Assembly: GCF_943734655.1 (NCBI RefSeq)
Contig: NC_071355.1
Location: 200,712,939-200,776,938 of the forward strand
Reading direction: 5' to 3'
DNA from: Sabethes cyaneus
Taxonomy: Eukaryota; Arthropoda; Insecta; Diptera; Culicidae
DNA length: 64,000 bases
Within the stretch, counting starts at the first letter, position 1, and each line of letters begins with the position of its first letter. The notes beneath the pieces are model-generated. The model had not been told where the DNA came from, did no database searches, and worked only from the letters and a program-made list of their open reading frames with translations. The position numbers and the translations under genes are program-made. Positions 55,601 to 64,000 of this stretch are shown here, one piece after another.

Positions 55601-56285
55601 TCGTCATTCGGTCGCGACACATCGGCAGGAAAGGTTGTATTTGAAACATTGCTTCTGCTTGCTTTTTGCTGCGCATCGTCATTCGGTCAGCGGCTTTGGT
55701 TAGCGATACGTCGGGCAGGCAGCTTTCGAGTCACATCCGTGGCATCATTTTAAAGGTTTTATCTGAAACATTGCTTGCCTTACGGTGCGCATCGTTATTC
55801 GGTCATTCGGTTCGGTGTTTGGTGCCACATCGGCAAGCACTAACTGCGACACATAACATCATCATAACATAACATCATAAACATAAAAGTCTATCTTGAT
55901 TACAGATCCTACCAGTAGCGTTAGTCCAGTAAACAGTATTCCCACCATTAATCCACACACCAATAACCTATCTGATGGACGACAGTAGACAATGGACACC
56001 ACGAGTCAGAAATTTGAGAATTCGAGATTAACAAACGGACCTTTTCAGGTCCACCATTTAAATTAGCTGAAGAATTGAAATTATGAACTTCTAACATGTA
56101 AGAACACAATACTTTAATGCGCAACTTGGGCATCTATATATGAAATTCGTACAAAAATCACCGGCTTTAGCATTGACAATGAAGCAATATATTTGTAAAC
56201 TAAGGGCTTCCAATTACTGACTAAATCTGTTCCTCAACAATAGATCGGAGTCAAAAAGCAAACCCACGTCCTTTAGAACTTGATC
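52624..56285. other. Spacer with microsatellites
   Basis: No supported gene. A plus-strand frame at 52808-53098 (NDLYLSNRYHTF and a helical end) is unrecognised. Repeats: CTGA at 53360-53395, CAGC at 54293-54325, GGC at 54471-54495. A C-rich start of frames at 54800-55100 has no domain. Confidence 0.4.
55555..55850. repeat. Degenerate tandem repeat, unit about 100 bp
   Basis: Three diverged units share CGCATCGTCATTCGGTC, then ACATCGG-A, then TGAAACATTGCTT. Adjacent units are clearly related but differ by indels. No coding frame runs through all units. Confidence 0.6.
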
Positions 56286-56289
56286 CTTC

Positions 56290-56448
56290 ATTATCGACAG
56301 ACTTCGCAGCCGGTTATTTAAGTACAGGAAAATTACGGTGCAAAGATCTTGCAACTCTGTAGCGGCACCAACCAGTCGAGATTCGAACATACGACGACTG
56401 GCTTGTTAGGCAGCATAGTATTCCGGAGCTAACTGGGCAGAGTCAATG
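56290..56448 (-). mobile_element. tRNA-derived SINE, family B, copy 3
   Basis: On the minus strand: CCCAGTTAGCTCCGGAATAC, then AACAAGCCAGTCGTCGTATG, TTCGAATCTCGACTGG (B box), and later GGCTGCGAAGTCTGTCG. Same order as the two plus-strand copies. It lies directly upstream of an RTE-like LINE fragment. Confidence 0.65.
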
Positions 56449-57093
56449 TGACTTACCTTGTTGTCAGTGATGGGAGAAGGAGATATCAACGAGTCGATTG
56501 CCATGAAGACTCGTGGGGCTGGCGCGCATTCAGAGGAAGTAGCGCCCCCATTGTACGCCACTCGGGGGCACTCTCAAGTCCCTTAGACACGCGACTAGGT
56601 TTGAGACAAGGTGACGGCTTATTTTGCATTTTGTTCAACATCGCTCTTGAGGGGGTGATCCGATGAACGGGCCTCGACGCGAGAGACACGGTTTTTACCA
56701 AAGAAAGCCAGCTCCTAGGCTTTATAGATGTCTTTGATATCATAGCCAGGATCTTTGCGACGGCGGAGGCAATCTACGCCAGGCTGAAAGCGGAGTCTAG
56801 GAGGATTGGACTAAAAATTAATGCGTCGAAGACCAAAACATGAAAAGAAGTGACTCAAATTATTTCCGCGTGCCTCCCACAGGCGATGAGCGATGATGGC
56901 TACGAACTAAAAGTTATAAATAAGTTCGTGTATTTGGCATCGCTGGTGACCGCGGACAACAACATTTGTAACGAAGTTCAGAGGCGCGTTCCAGCGGGAA
57001 ATCGAGCTTATTTTGCCCTTTGCAAAACGATATGATCAAGAAGCATACGCCACCGTACGAAGCTGGCGATGTACAAACTTTTATTAAACCAGT

Positions 57094-57173
57094 ACTGCCG
57101 CTACTCGCATAACAGTCCCATATTCTATGGAGTTTCCCGTGTAAAGGAGACTGGTTTACGAGTAGCGGCAGAG
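57094..57173. mobile_element. 80-bp miniature inverted-repeat insertion
   Basis: GTACTGCCGCTACTCG at the left is matched by CGAGTAGCGGCAGAGTAC at the right. It interrupts the RTE-like LINE after LLLNQ. The interior (about 45 bp) contains ACTGTTATG-type sequence that does not pair. Confidence 0.6.
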
Positions 57174-57472
57174 TACTTCTTTATGGTTTTGAAGCCGTAA
57201 TACTGCTCAGTGGAGTGGTAGGTACTGCGGACGACATTTGGCGCAGTACAAACTGAAAGCAGAGAGTGGCGGTGACGTATGAATTACGAGCTACAGGTGC
57301 TCTGGGAAAGATTCCCATTGTATATCTGCCGAAAGTCAGCAGACTATGGTGGATCGAACACGTCGTAACCCAGTGAACATTTTCATATGCATATCAGAGT
57401 AACAAATGAGTAAGATGTACCTATATATACCCTGAAAAATCGCGTCTGATGCACAAAACTAGCATATCCGTA

Positions 57473-57863
57473 CAGTGGACCCCCGTTCGTTTGAACGATT
57501 CCTCATGCAAACTCACGGGGTTACTTTTTAATTTAAACAACTGGTAACCCGAAATATGCTGTAAGCTGTGTGAACTGGTCGCCCTGCTCTTTGTTATTGT
57601 TTTGGTGGTTTGTTTTAGTTGGTAGTTGCAAGTGCGAATATTGCATTTTCCGATCGGATTTCTATCTTAATCGTTAGGAAAACTAAATGTGAAACCGATT
57701 AAACACGCTAGGTCAGTACAAACAAATCGTGTTTATGTGCATTGTGTGCATAAACAAATGATGTCATGTTAAGAATGACATTTGAACCACGTCGTGCAAA
57801 CCAGCGGGGTTCAAATTAAAAAGTGTTCAGATTAAAAATGGTCAAACGAACGGGGGTCCACGG
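57473..57863. mobile_element. Pogo/Tc1-type MITE, CAGTGGACCCCCGTTCG ends
   Basis: CAGTGGACCCCCGTTCGTTT at the left and the complement of AAACGAACGGGGGTCCACGG at the right form inverted repeats of about 24 bp with two mismatches. TA borders both ends. The inner sequence also repeats CGGGGTT-type words (CTCACGGGGTTACTTTTTAA against CAGCGGGGTTCAAATTAAAA). There is no coding frame. Confidence 0.85.
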
Positions 57864-58679
57864 TACTAATTTGGAGGCCATATACTTACTACAAAATATA
57901 CGTTAACAATTCAACTTTATAAGTCTTTGTATGCGATAGGGTCCGACTCAAAGCGATTAGTTTTATACTACTATACAATTCTGTACTGGAAGTCGTAGGT
58001 CAATCACTTGCTATCGTCAAATACGACAGAATATAAGCTTGTGTGCATTTTATTCGGCTATATCTACGATCCTGAATTTATTAAAAGTCAGTAACAATAA
58101 TTTTCGTATATTGATATACAAGTTGGTGTTTGCTGGGAAGCATGCTGGACGATGCCGGAACAACCCCACTGGCACCAAAAATAGACTCGACCAGGTCGAA
58201 AGTGATTTGTCAGGTCGGCATCGTACCCCAAGGCTAATTTTAGGTCATGTCAATGTCGAATCAGTGATCGAATTAGTATCTACGGAAGACATGCGGACAG
58301 ACCGTCTCCTGTAGTAAATGCCTATACCAGATAGAGAGAAGTCGTTGATCCGACGTACCTGGAGTTCTGGAAAGACAGACATTTGTCGCTAGAAGAGACA
58401 TTGCCAGCTTCTGAAAGGCCCGGCTCTGCTCAAACCGCTGGCGATCGGTCTAACCGCCGGCGTTCCGGCGGTTCACAGTAGCGACATCTGCCGTCTGTCG
58501 ATATTAATAACAATATGATCCATTTATTCAAAATCTGTAAAATAAATCGCCAGTCGTTGCGTTTCTTGTTACGGAAATTTACATTATGTACGCGGGTGCC
58601 CTTAGAGCTACTTTCCCCATAGCATTGGTGCCGTATGTTAAAAATAGGAACGCTGTATGATTTATGGGAGAGTATCACA

Positions 58680-58894
58680 TCCAGCTTTTTACGAACCATA
58701 ATAACGGACGTGTTCGTAATATTTGAACAGAATTTTTGACATTTCCCTAATACATCGCACATTTTCTTTCCGTACATTCCTTTAGTTTTACCGTGACCGC
58801 GCGTAAAGAAAACATGCGATGTATTAGGGAAATGTTAAAAATGCTGTTTGAATATTACGAACACGTCCGCCATTATGGCTCGTAAAAAGCTGGA
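58680..58894. mobile_element. Foldback element, TCCAGCTTTTTACGA family, copy 1
   Basis: Arms of about 90 bp: TCCAGCTTTTTACGAACCAT at the left pairs with the complement at the right, through ACGGACGTGTTCGTAATATT and GACATTTCCCTAATACATCG. The loop is about 35 bp. The copy at 60690-60825 shares the outer arm. Confidence 0.8.
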
Positions 58895-59770
58895 TAGCTA
58901 TTTAAAGAAATCATAGACAAGCACTTCATCGACCATAATCCTGAAAACTTTGGTACAGATACAAAGTGACTCAAGGTAATCCACAGTAAAGCTGGTTTCT
59001 GCCATGAAGCTTATGGGAGATGCTTGTGTTGCCTGTAACAGGAATCTGTTCTATGATAAAACAACGGAATACCGGTAGCCAGTCTTCGCAGGCATGCAGG
59101 AATACAGTGGGACGACCAGGTGAAGACTAGGACTAGGCAAAGCTAGACTTGCCACCTGAATGGTGCATTGCGACGCGGTATGCAGCGTAGCAACCTACTA
59201 AAACACTACATTCTCGAGAACGGGACCAATTCCATGGTACAAAACGAGTGTTGGTAATACAGAATCAACAAGGAATTTCCGCAGTTGTGACCTGAACGTC
59301 GACCAAATAGCTCTTCATTCCTCGACTCCCGATATGGGCGGCGCATGGTTCACTTCGTAAAGTGAACAACAGAGCCTTTGTATGCGAAAGCAGATCTACA
59401 AGCCAGTGTATAGTGGGGAAATATTCGAAAACCTGTTGCTTTTCTCTAAATCTCATCGGTAGCGCGTAACTAGAACATAGTACAGTTGTGGAAGTTAGCT
59501 GACAGCTTTCCGCGTAAGCGTGGATCAAGTCAGTTGGTGCTGCTAGATGACTAAGGAAGCCAGAACGTCACAGATAAGTGTGGTATAACCTACAAGTAGT
59601 CATCCCAAGCTTGCTTCGTGCCTGTCTTCACTTTCTCCAGGTCGCTTAATTTCATTCACCAGGCCTTTCACATCTATCGGCTTGAATTATTTTGCGGCAT
59701 TACTGATGACAGCTAGAGGAAGCTAGCAACTTTAAAAAATGTATCACACTCTTCACCTGTTTCACCGTTT
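58895..59770. other. Spacer, possibly decayed BEL/Pao sequence
   Basis: No recognisable domain. A minus-strand frame at 59265-59528 has no known match. Its position just before an integrase scrap makes decayed retrotransposon plausible but unproven. Confidence 0.3.
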
Positions 59771-59775
59771 GTGAA

Positions 59776-59968
59776 ATGGTATGCGACTTATCAACCGACG
59801 CTTGCATTAATAGTATTCATCGCTTTGTATGTCGTTTTCATGTGGGCGGCGCATGGGAACGCAAGGTGCGCTACGTAAAGCAGGCGATGTCGGGTGCTTT
59901 TTACGACAGGAACCGAAAGTTAGACGACGAGGCGCTAGACACGATGGTTAATAAGACTGAGGCATTTT
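59776..59968 (+). mobile_element. BEL/Pao integrase scrap with internal deletion
   Basis: CDLSTDACINSIHRFVCR (integrase core) is followed directly by HVGGAWERKVRYVKQAMSGA and KLDDEALDTMVNKTEAFF. In intact BEL elements these two blocks are about 60 residues apart, so the middle Asp region is deleted. A SINE starts where the second block ends. Confidence 0.75.
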
Positions 59969-60085
59969 TTTGTTAGATTATAATCACTTTAACAACTTGA
60001 GTCATTCGTGATTTCTGCGGGGTTGGGATTTGAACCCGAGTCCTCGGCGTGAGAGGCGTGAATGGTAACCACTACACCGGAGCTT
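59966..60085 (-). mobile_element. tRNA-derived SINE, family A, second copy
   Basis: On the minus strand: GGTGTAGTGGTTACCATTC (A box), GGACTCGGGTTCAAATCCC (B box), then a body ending GTTAAAGTGATTATAATCTA and a short A run. The head resembles tRNA-Glu. It is inserted in the BEL scrap. Confidence 0.8.
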
Positions 60086-60690
60086 AGGCATTGCTAACAA
60101 CCGTTTGTTCTGTTTTTGGACGCAGAGGAAAGCGGGGCACTATTTCTAAATCGCTCACTGCTTGTGGGGCAACTCTGGTGAAATTCGATAATCCATGATG
60201 GAGCTGAAAAGAAGCTTAGAAACGGTGTAAAATTCATGGGGTATGAGACAACATTATTTTAAAAATACAGAATAATCATTAATTCAGAATCAATTTAATC
60301 GGTGACTCGATATATCCAGCTTTTGCCTTGATTATGGCCATGAGGGGGTTAAAAACCAAATCGCCAGCAGCCCGAATGTGACTTGCCGATATTTTGGCAC
60401 ACCTACGGATTTTGTTGACCGTCTCGAGACTGGTGTATTTTTTAACCTCGCACTCCAACGCTTTGTAAGACGGTGCCTTGTTGCAATGTCCAATGCTGAA
60501 CGTTTGGCGTTTTACAAAAATGTTATTCACATCAAAGTGTTTAAATACGTCGCATTAATACGTTTGAATTCCGTCGCTTGTAACATTTTTTGCAGTCACT
60601 TTTGGCGAACTGCTTTGTACGCTTGTAAACAATACTGTCATTGTCATTCGCGAAAACTTATGGAACTGTCATTAAGCAAATTTATCCTGC
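60086..60690. other. Unassigned spacer
   Basis: Open frames on both strands overlap at 60279-60600 without any recognised domain. Confidence 0.35.
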
Positions 60691-60694
60691 TTTT

Positions 60695-60822
60695 TACGAG
60701 CCATAATGGCAGACGGCATAATACGCGTTCGTAATGTTTGAACAGCAATTCTGAATTGCTTCCGCACGTTCACTGTTCAAATATTACGAACGCTTATTAT
60801 GCCGTCCGCCATTATGGCTCGA
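60695..60822. mobile_element. Foldback element, TCCAGCTTTTTACGA family, copy 2
   Basis: ACGAGCCATAATGGCAGACG pairs with the complement of CGTCCGCCATTATGGCTCG, and the arms continue through GGCATAAT and CGTTCGTAAT-TTTGAACAG. The outer arm is shared with 58680-58894; the inner part is shorter, so this is a deletion derivative or sibling. Confidence 0.75.
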
Positions 60823-61010
60823 TAAATAGCTAGATAGACAGTTGCTGCCAGTGTGACAGCTGCGACAGTTGGTTACACTTTGAGTACCGGACCCTGTAGG
60901 GGCTTATATATCTAGAATACTTTGAATTTTTGAGTCACTGGTAAATTATGTGTGCAATTTGAAATGACATTTTTCGATGAATATGATGAAACAACCTTTC
61001 CCTTTTCTTT

Positions 61011-61049
61011 ACGTTTCGGCTAATTGATTTCCCATTCTGCCATCATCAG
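61011..61049 (-). ncRNA. Hammerhead-ribozyme-like motif, left arm of palindrome
   Basis: On the minus strand: CTGATGA, stem II TGGC/GCC with an 18-base loop, then CGAAAC-GTA. Both conserved core boxes (CUGAUGA and GAAA) are intact and the NUH cleavage triplet is GUA. Helix I could not be convincingly paired. Confidence 0.55.
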
Positions 61050-61147
61050 AATATCGAACTAATTATTTCATTTTTACGATTACTTTTACGATTGCGTTGG
61101 AGCTTGGAAAGCCCATAATCGTAAGATGAAATAATTAGTTCGATATT

Positions 61148-61187
61148 CTGATGATGGCTGAATAGGAAATCAGTAAACCGAAACGTA
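61148..61187 (+). ncRNA. Hammerhead-ribozyme-like motif, right arm of palindrome
   Basis: CTGATGATGGC, then a loop, then ACCGAAACGTA. The CUGAUGA and GAAA boxes are intact. Stem II is weaker than in the left arm because GCC has become ACC. Confidence 0.5.
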
Positions 61188-61230
61188 GAGAAAAGGGAAA
61201 GCTTGTTTCATCATATTCACCGAAAAATAT

Positions 61231-64000
61231 GAATTTTATATTACACACATATACCTACAATATTTACTGTATATTTTGTTTTGTTTTCTTTCGAACTACA
61301 CTCTGCATCAATTCAGTCTCACTATTGCTTCAGCAATTTCGATCCAACACCGTCTTTTTATTTTCTCACTTTCCCTAACCAGTTTCTTTGTTTTGTTTTG
61401 AATTAATCTCAATAGTTTCAAAGTGTAGTTCTATCCTGAATTTGGCATCAGATTCATGTTAGTTTGATTTAGTATTCTTAATTTTTGTATTAATTCTAAA
61501 TTTATTTTATTATTGTATTAATATTAGAGATTATACCCTAATAAACTGAACGATAACATTGTTTTTATTTTATTTTTTTGACTTAGCTTTGATGATTTTG
61601 TTTAAATTTTCTGTCGACAAAGATAAACTTAGTCGTATTTCAGTGTTTTTAAATTTCGCTTTCTGGTTCTATTTCACAGGTTTGAGTCCTGCGGCTTAAC
61701 CATTTACCAAACTTAAAATTTCCATGGTTTTCCGACTTTTAATCAACAGTTGCCAGTTTGAGTGATTCTGGCTTTCAAACAATCTGACAACACACGCCAC
61801 AAATAGGTTAATAGTGAATTTCAAATAACTGTTTGCATCTACACAGTTGAACATGATCATTAATCGTTATAGAAATTTTCCCGACAAATAAGTGGAACAC
61901 ACGATCGCTTTAATTTACCCGAGGCTGCTGTTAGCTCTAGTCACACACTAGTCACCTGGCCGGACCGGTGATGGTGGTGGTGGTAGCGTGGTTCTCCGCC
62001 ATAAAATTAGTAATAATTTAGATAAGTAAACAAATCCAGCAGTGTGCATGTCTGTGTGTAAGTATGTGTATTCATATTTAAATATGAATATTATCTGCTC
62101 CGACGACGAGGTAGACACCAGCTGTTCCAGCATTTCCCGCGCTCACAAACTTGCATAATTTGTACCATTTCGTTCACGTTCATAGCTGGTGCAGTGCACA
62201 GTTTTGAACAATTTATGTGTCATCATAATTAATGTAATTAAAAGTCGTTTAGCGCGCTGCTGTAGCAGCGCTAGGTACCCTGGGAAAACTGTTTGTGTGC
62301 ATTTCGATGCTAGGCAAAAAATACGTTTGCTTCGACCTAGTTCAGACTGATCAGCGTTTTACACGGGCAAGACCTTTTTCTGTTCCGACTAAAGACCATG
62401 CGGTCAGGTGTCGTCCGACCGAAGAGATTCGGGAGGTCGCTTGCGGTTGCGCTTGCCATTTGTCACTGAACCGTAAAGTGGGGTAAAGTGTGGAATTAAC
62501 GGATGGGCAGATCCTACACGCATGTTGTCGCCGCGCGATGTCGGACCTGAGAAAACAACACCAAGCAGTTGATAATTATTCTGTCTTGTGGAAATGAGTC
62601 GCAACCCGAAGGTAATTAATAGGTTGTTCGTTCAACGACAACAGCAATTGCGCACACCTTTGAATGTAGGAAGTTAAGGTCCATCGCGGAACAGGCAGAA
62701 ACGAGGCGCACGGGAATCTGCTGGTTCCAGCAGAGTGCGTGATCCCGCTGAGGATTCCTGGAATTACAGCTCTACACAGGGAAACCTTCGGGTCGGCTAA
62801 ATCGGCTTGCAGTTTAGCTACACCATCGCAACGGGATGTTTAATTGAGATCTTACGTAATTGGATAATAGTTTAATTGACCGATTTCTACTAATCTCTCG
62901 ATATAGACAGATTGTGCAGGACGGCTCGTGCATATTTATATTCTGAGCGACGTGATGTAATTAATCTGTAAAACATTTTCATTAGTCAAGTAAAGAGAAC
63001 GTGATCCAACTGAATACAAATATAATTCAGTGAATTACGACTAGTGTATCATTAATTGAATTTCCTTGGAATGCGGAGATTTGCTTCAAATTACAAGACT
63101 CTTGATCGGCAGCCAGCGGCTGATCGCCGCATGAGTGTCACTTCCTTTCCCGAGAGCCAGAATGACGGATCACTGGGAGATGCGTGTTAAGTAACCTGAC
63201 GAAGCAAGTCGGCATGTGTTCAATTTTCCCTCATCACGGTCACGGAAGGAATGTGGTATTTTACGTAAACTAGCATGTGTTCTCAATGTCATGTGAAACC
63301 TAGTGGAGCGTGTGATAGAATGTCAATTGCTAACTGTGAGTGAAAAACCTCTATCTGGTTGCATTACATGAAGAGTTCGTACTTTCTCAATTATGGCAGT
63401 GGAGCCGTAAAGCTGTAATGGTTGTTTTTGGGACAACATTTTTTTTAGGCCGGACTACGTCTCAACGCACGGTATCATTTACAACATTTAGATTCAGACG
63501 AGTCGCGGAATAATGAAAAATTTTGAATACTAAAAACTCGGCCAGTTCTGAACGGTTTTCAATCAACGGGGTGTCGACTAAACTTTAGAACTAAAATTCC
63601 CTAACATACAATTCCCTAACATAACATCTGATTTTTTATGATATTAAATCTTTTTGCCTAACTTATTTTAAATAGGTTTATTGGAACGATTTTTTCATGT
63701 TTAACGAACACATGACAAAGATTCTTAATGAGGAGCTCCTGATGTGCTCGTCAAACCTCAATTTCGAGTCGATAGTAACGACTAGATCAACGATAGAGTT
63801 AACATGCTCCAGATAATCCGGTCCCAAGTTGTATTGATAGAGAAAAACAATGTTACAGCGACTGTATAATATTACTTAGCACTTCTTGCTGCTAGCATGT
63901 GTGTGTGTGTTCCCAAGTAACAATTCTAAATCCGCTTGATTTTATTTGACTTTATGAAGGTATTCTTGCGGTATGAATCTTTATCTCTGATTTTAACATG
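61231..64000. other. Spacer to the end of the window
   Basis: AT-rich DNA without a supported gene. Homeodomain-type TAATTA words cluster at 62870-63060. A GT repeat is at 63898-63910, followed by TCCCAAGTAACAATTC, which resembles the start of the 110-bp MITE family and may be a copy running off the window. Confidence 0.4.

Larger units (their letters stand above)
56450..58250 (+). mobile_element. RTE-like LINE remnant with two nested insertions
   Basis: 56580-56670 reads LGLRQGDGLFCILFNIALEG (RT motif B); 56700-56830 a degraded motif C region then EAIYARLKAESRRIGLKINA; 56900-57030 VINKFVYLASLVTADNN and RAYFALCKT; 57180-57330 the FMVLKP and LRTTFGAVQTES blocks; 58140-58230 the end block with TTPLAPKIDSTRSKV. 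Insertions lie at 57094-57173 and 57471-57865. Between 57870 and 58130 the DNA is AT-rich and unassigned. Many stops. It parallels the remnant at 1340-3480. Confidence 0.7.
60969..61230. repeat. Long palindrome with hammerhead-like motifs in both arms
   Basis: Left arm 60969-61084 and right arm about 61118-61230 are near reverse complements (GAATATGATGAAACAA, CCTTTCCCTTTTC, ACGTTTCGG, CATCATCAGAATATCGAAC, TAATTATTTCAT). The about 33-bp centre is unpaired. This resembles an inverted pair of Penelope-type terminal segments. Confidence 0.75.

Noticed and set aside
1..64000. CRISPR array, prokaryotic operons, rRNA genes
   Set aside because: None seen; the regular repeats are transposon or satellite arrays and the DNA is eukaryotic.

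Overview
This window looks like non-coding chromosomal DNA from a dipteran, most likely a culicine mosquito. The reasons are the low gene content, the AT-rich spacers, and a dense, nested load of transposons: RTE-, Jockey- and R1-type LINEs, BEL/Pao and Ty3/gypsy LTR elements, a Penelope-like element, mosquito-type mariner transposase fragments, tRNA-derived SINEs and many TA-flanked MITEs. No complete conventional host protein gene could be recognised. The species call is an inference from element content, not from a diagnostic gene.

Layout. 1-4.5 kb holds RTE- and Jockey-type LINE fragments, one split by two nested DNA elements. 4.6-8.8 kb is gene-free spacer with a possible short non-coding exon. 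8.8-11.2 kb is a large repeat built around about 13 copies of a unit of about 145 bp; a shorter relative lies at 40.6-41.3 kb. 11.2-13.7 kb carries two diverged copies of a segment with broken histone H2A and H2B sequence fused in one orientation. 14-17 kb has a SINE, polypyrimidine tracts, a MITE and two LINE scraps. 17.1-19.7 kb is spacer. 19.7-23 kb is Jockey then R1-type LINE remnants, the latter punctured by three foldback MITEs and a GA microsatellite.

23.3-27.8 kb is a recent Penelope-like insertion: a longer minus-strand copy and a shorter plus-strand copy head to head, with 1,763-bp arms, a 33-bp one-sided tail and a 12-bp target-site duplication around the whole unit. 27.8-37.9 kb is mostly spacer with R1 and Jockey remnants, a MITE and two short candidate coding sequences (32579-32710 and 34187-34372). 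38-40 kb holds mariner transposase fragments. 41.7-44.2 kb holds an RTE fragment and a BEL/Pao pol remnant with a SINE inside. 44.3-46.2 kb has two MITEs and a 1.3-kb purine-rich tract.

46.25-52.62 kb is a young, apparently complete Ty3/gypsy element on the minus strand: identical 246-bp LTRs, AGAT target-site duplication, intact gag and pol, and an extra small membrane-protein ORF ahead of gag. 52.6-64 kb is spacer with SINEs, an RTE remnant, a pogo-type MITE, two related foldback elements, a BEL fragment and a palindrome carrying hammerhead-ribozyme-like motifs in both arms.

The intact genes serve transposition only: the gypsy gag/pol/small ORF unit and the Penelope RT-endonuclease. The most useful leads are the gypsy leader ORF, the inverted Penelope unit and its ribozyme motifs, the chimeric histone pseudogene, and the 43-residue membrane micropeptide candidate.
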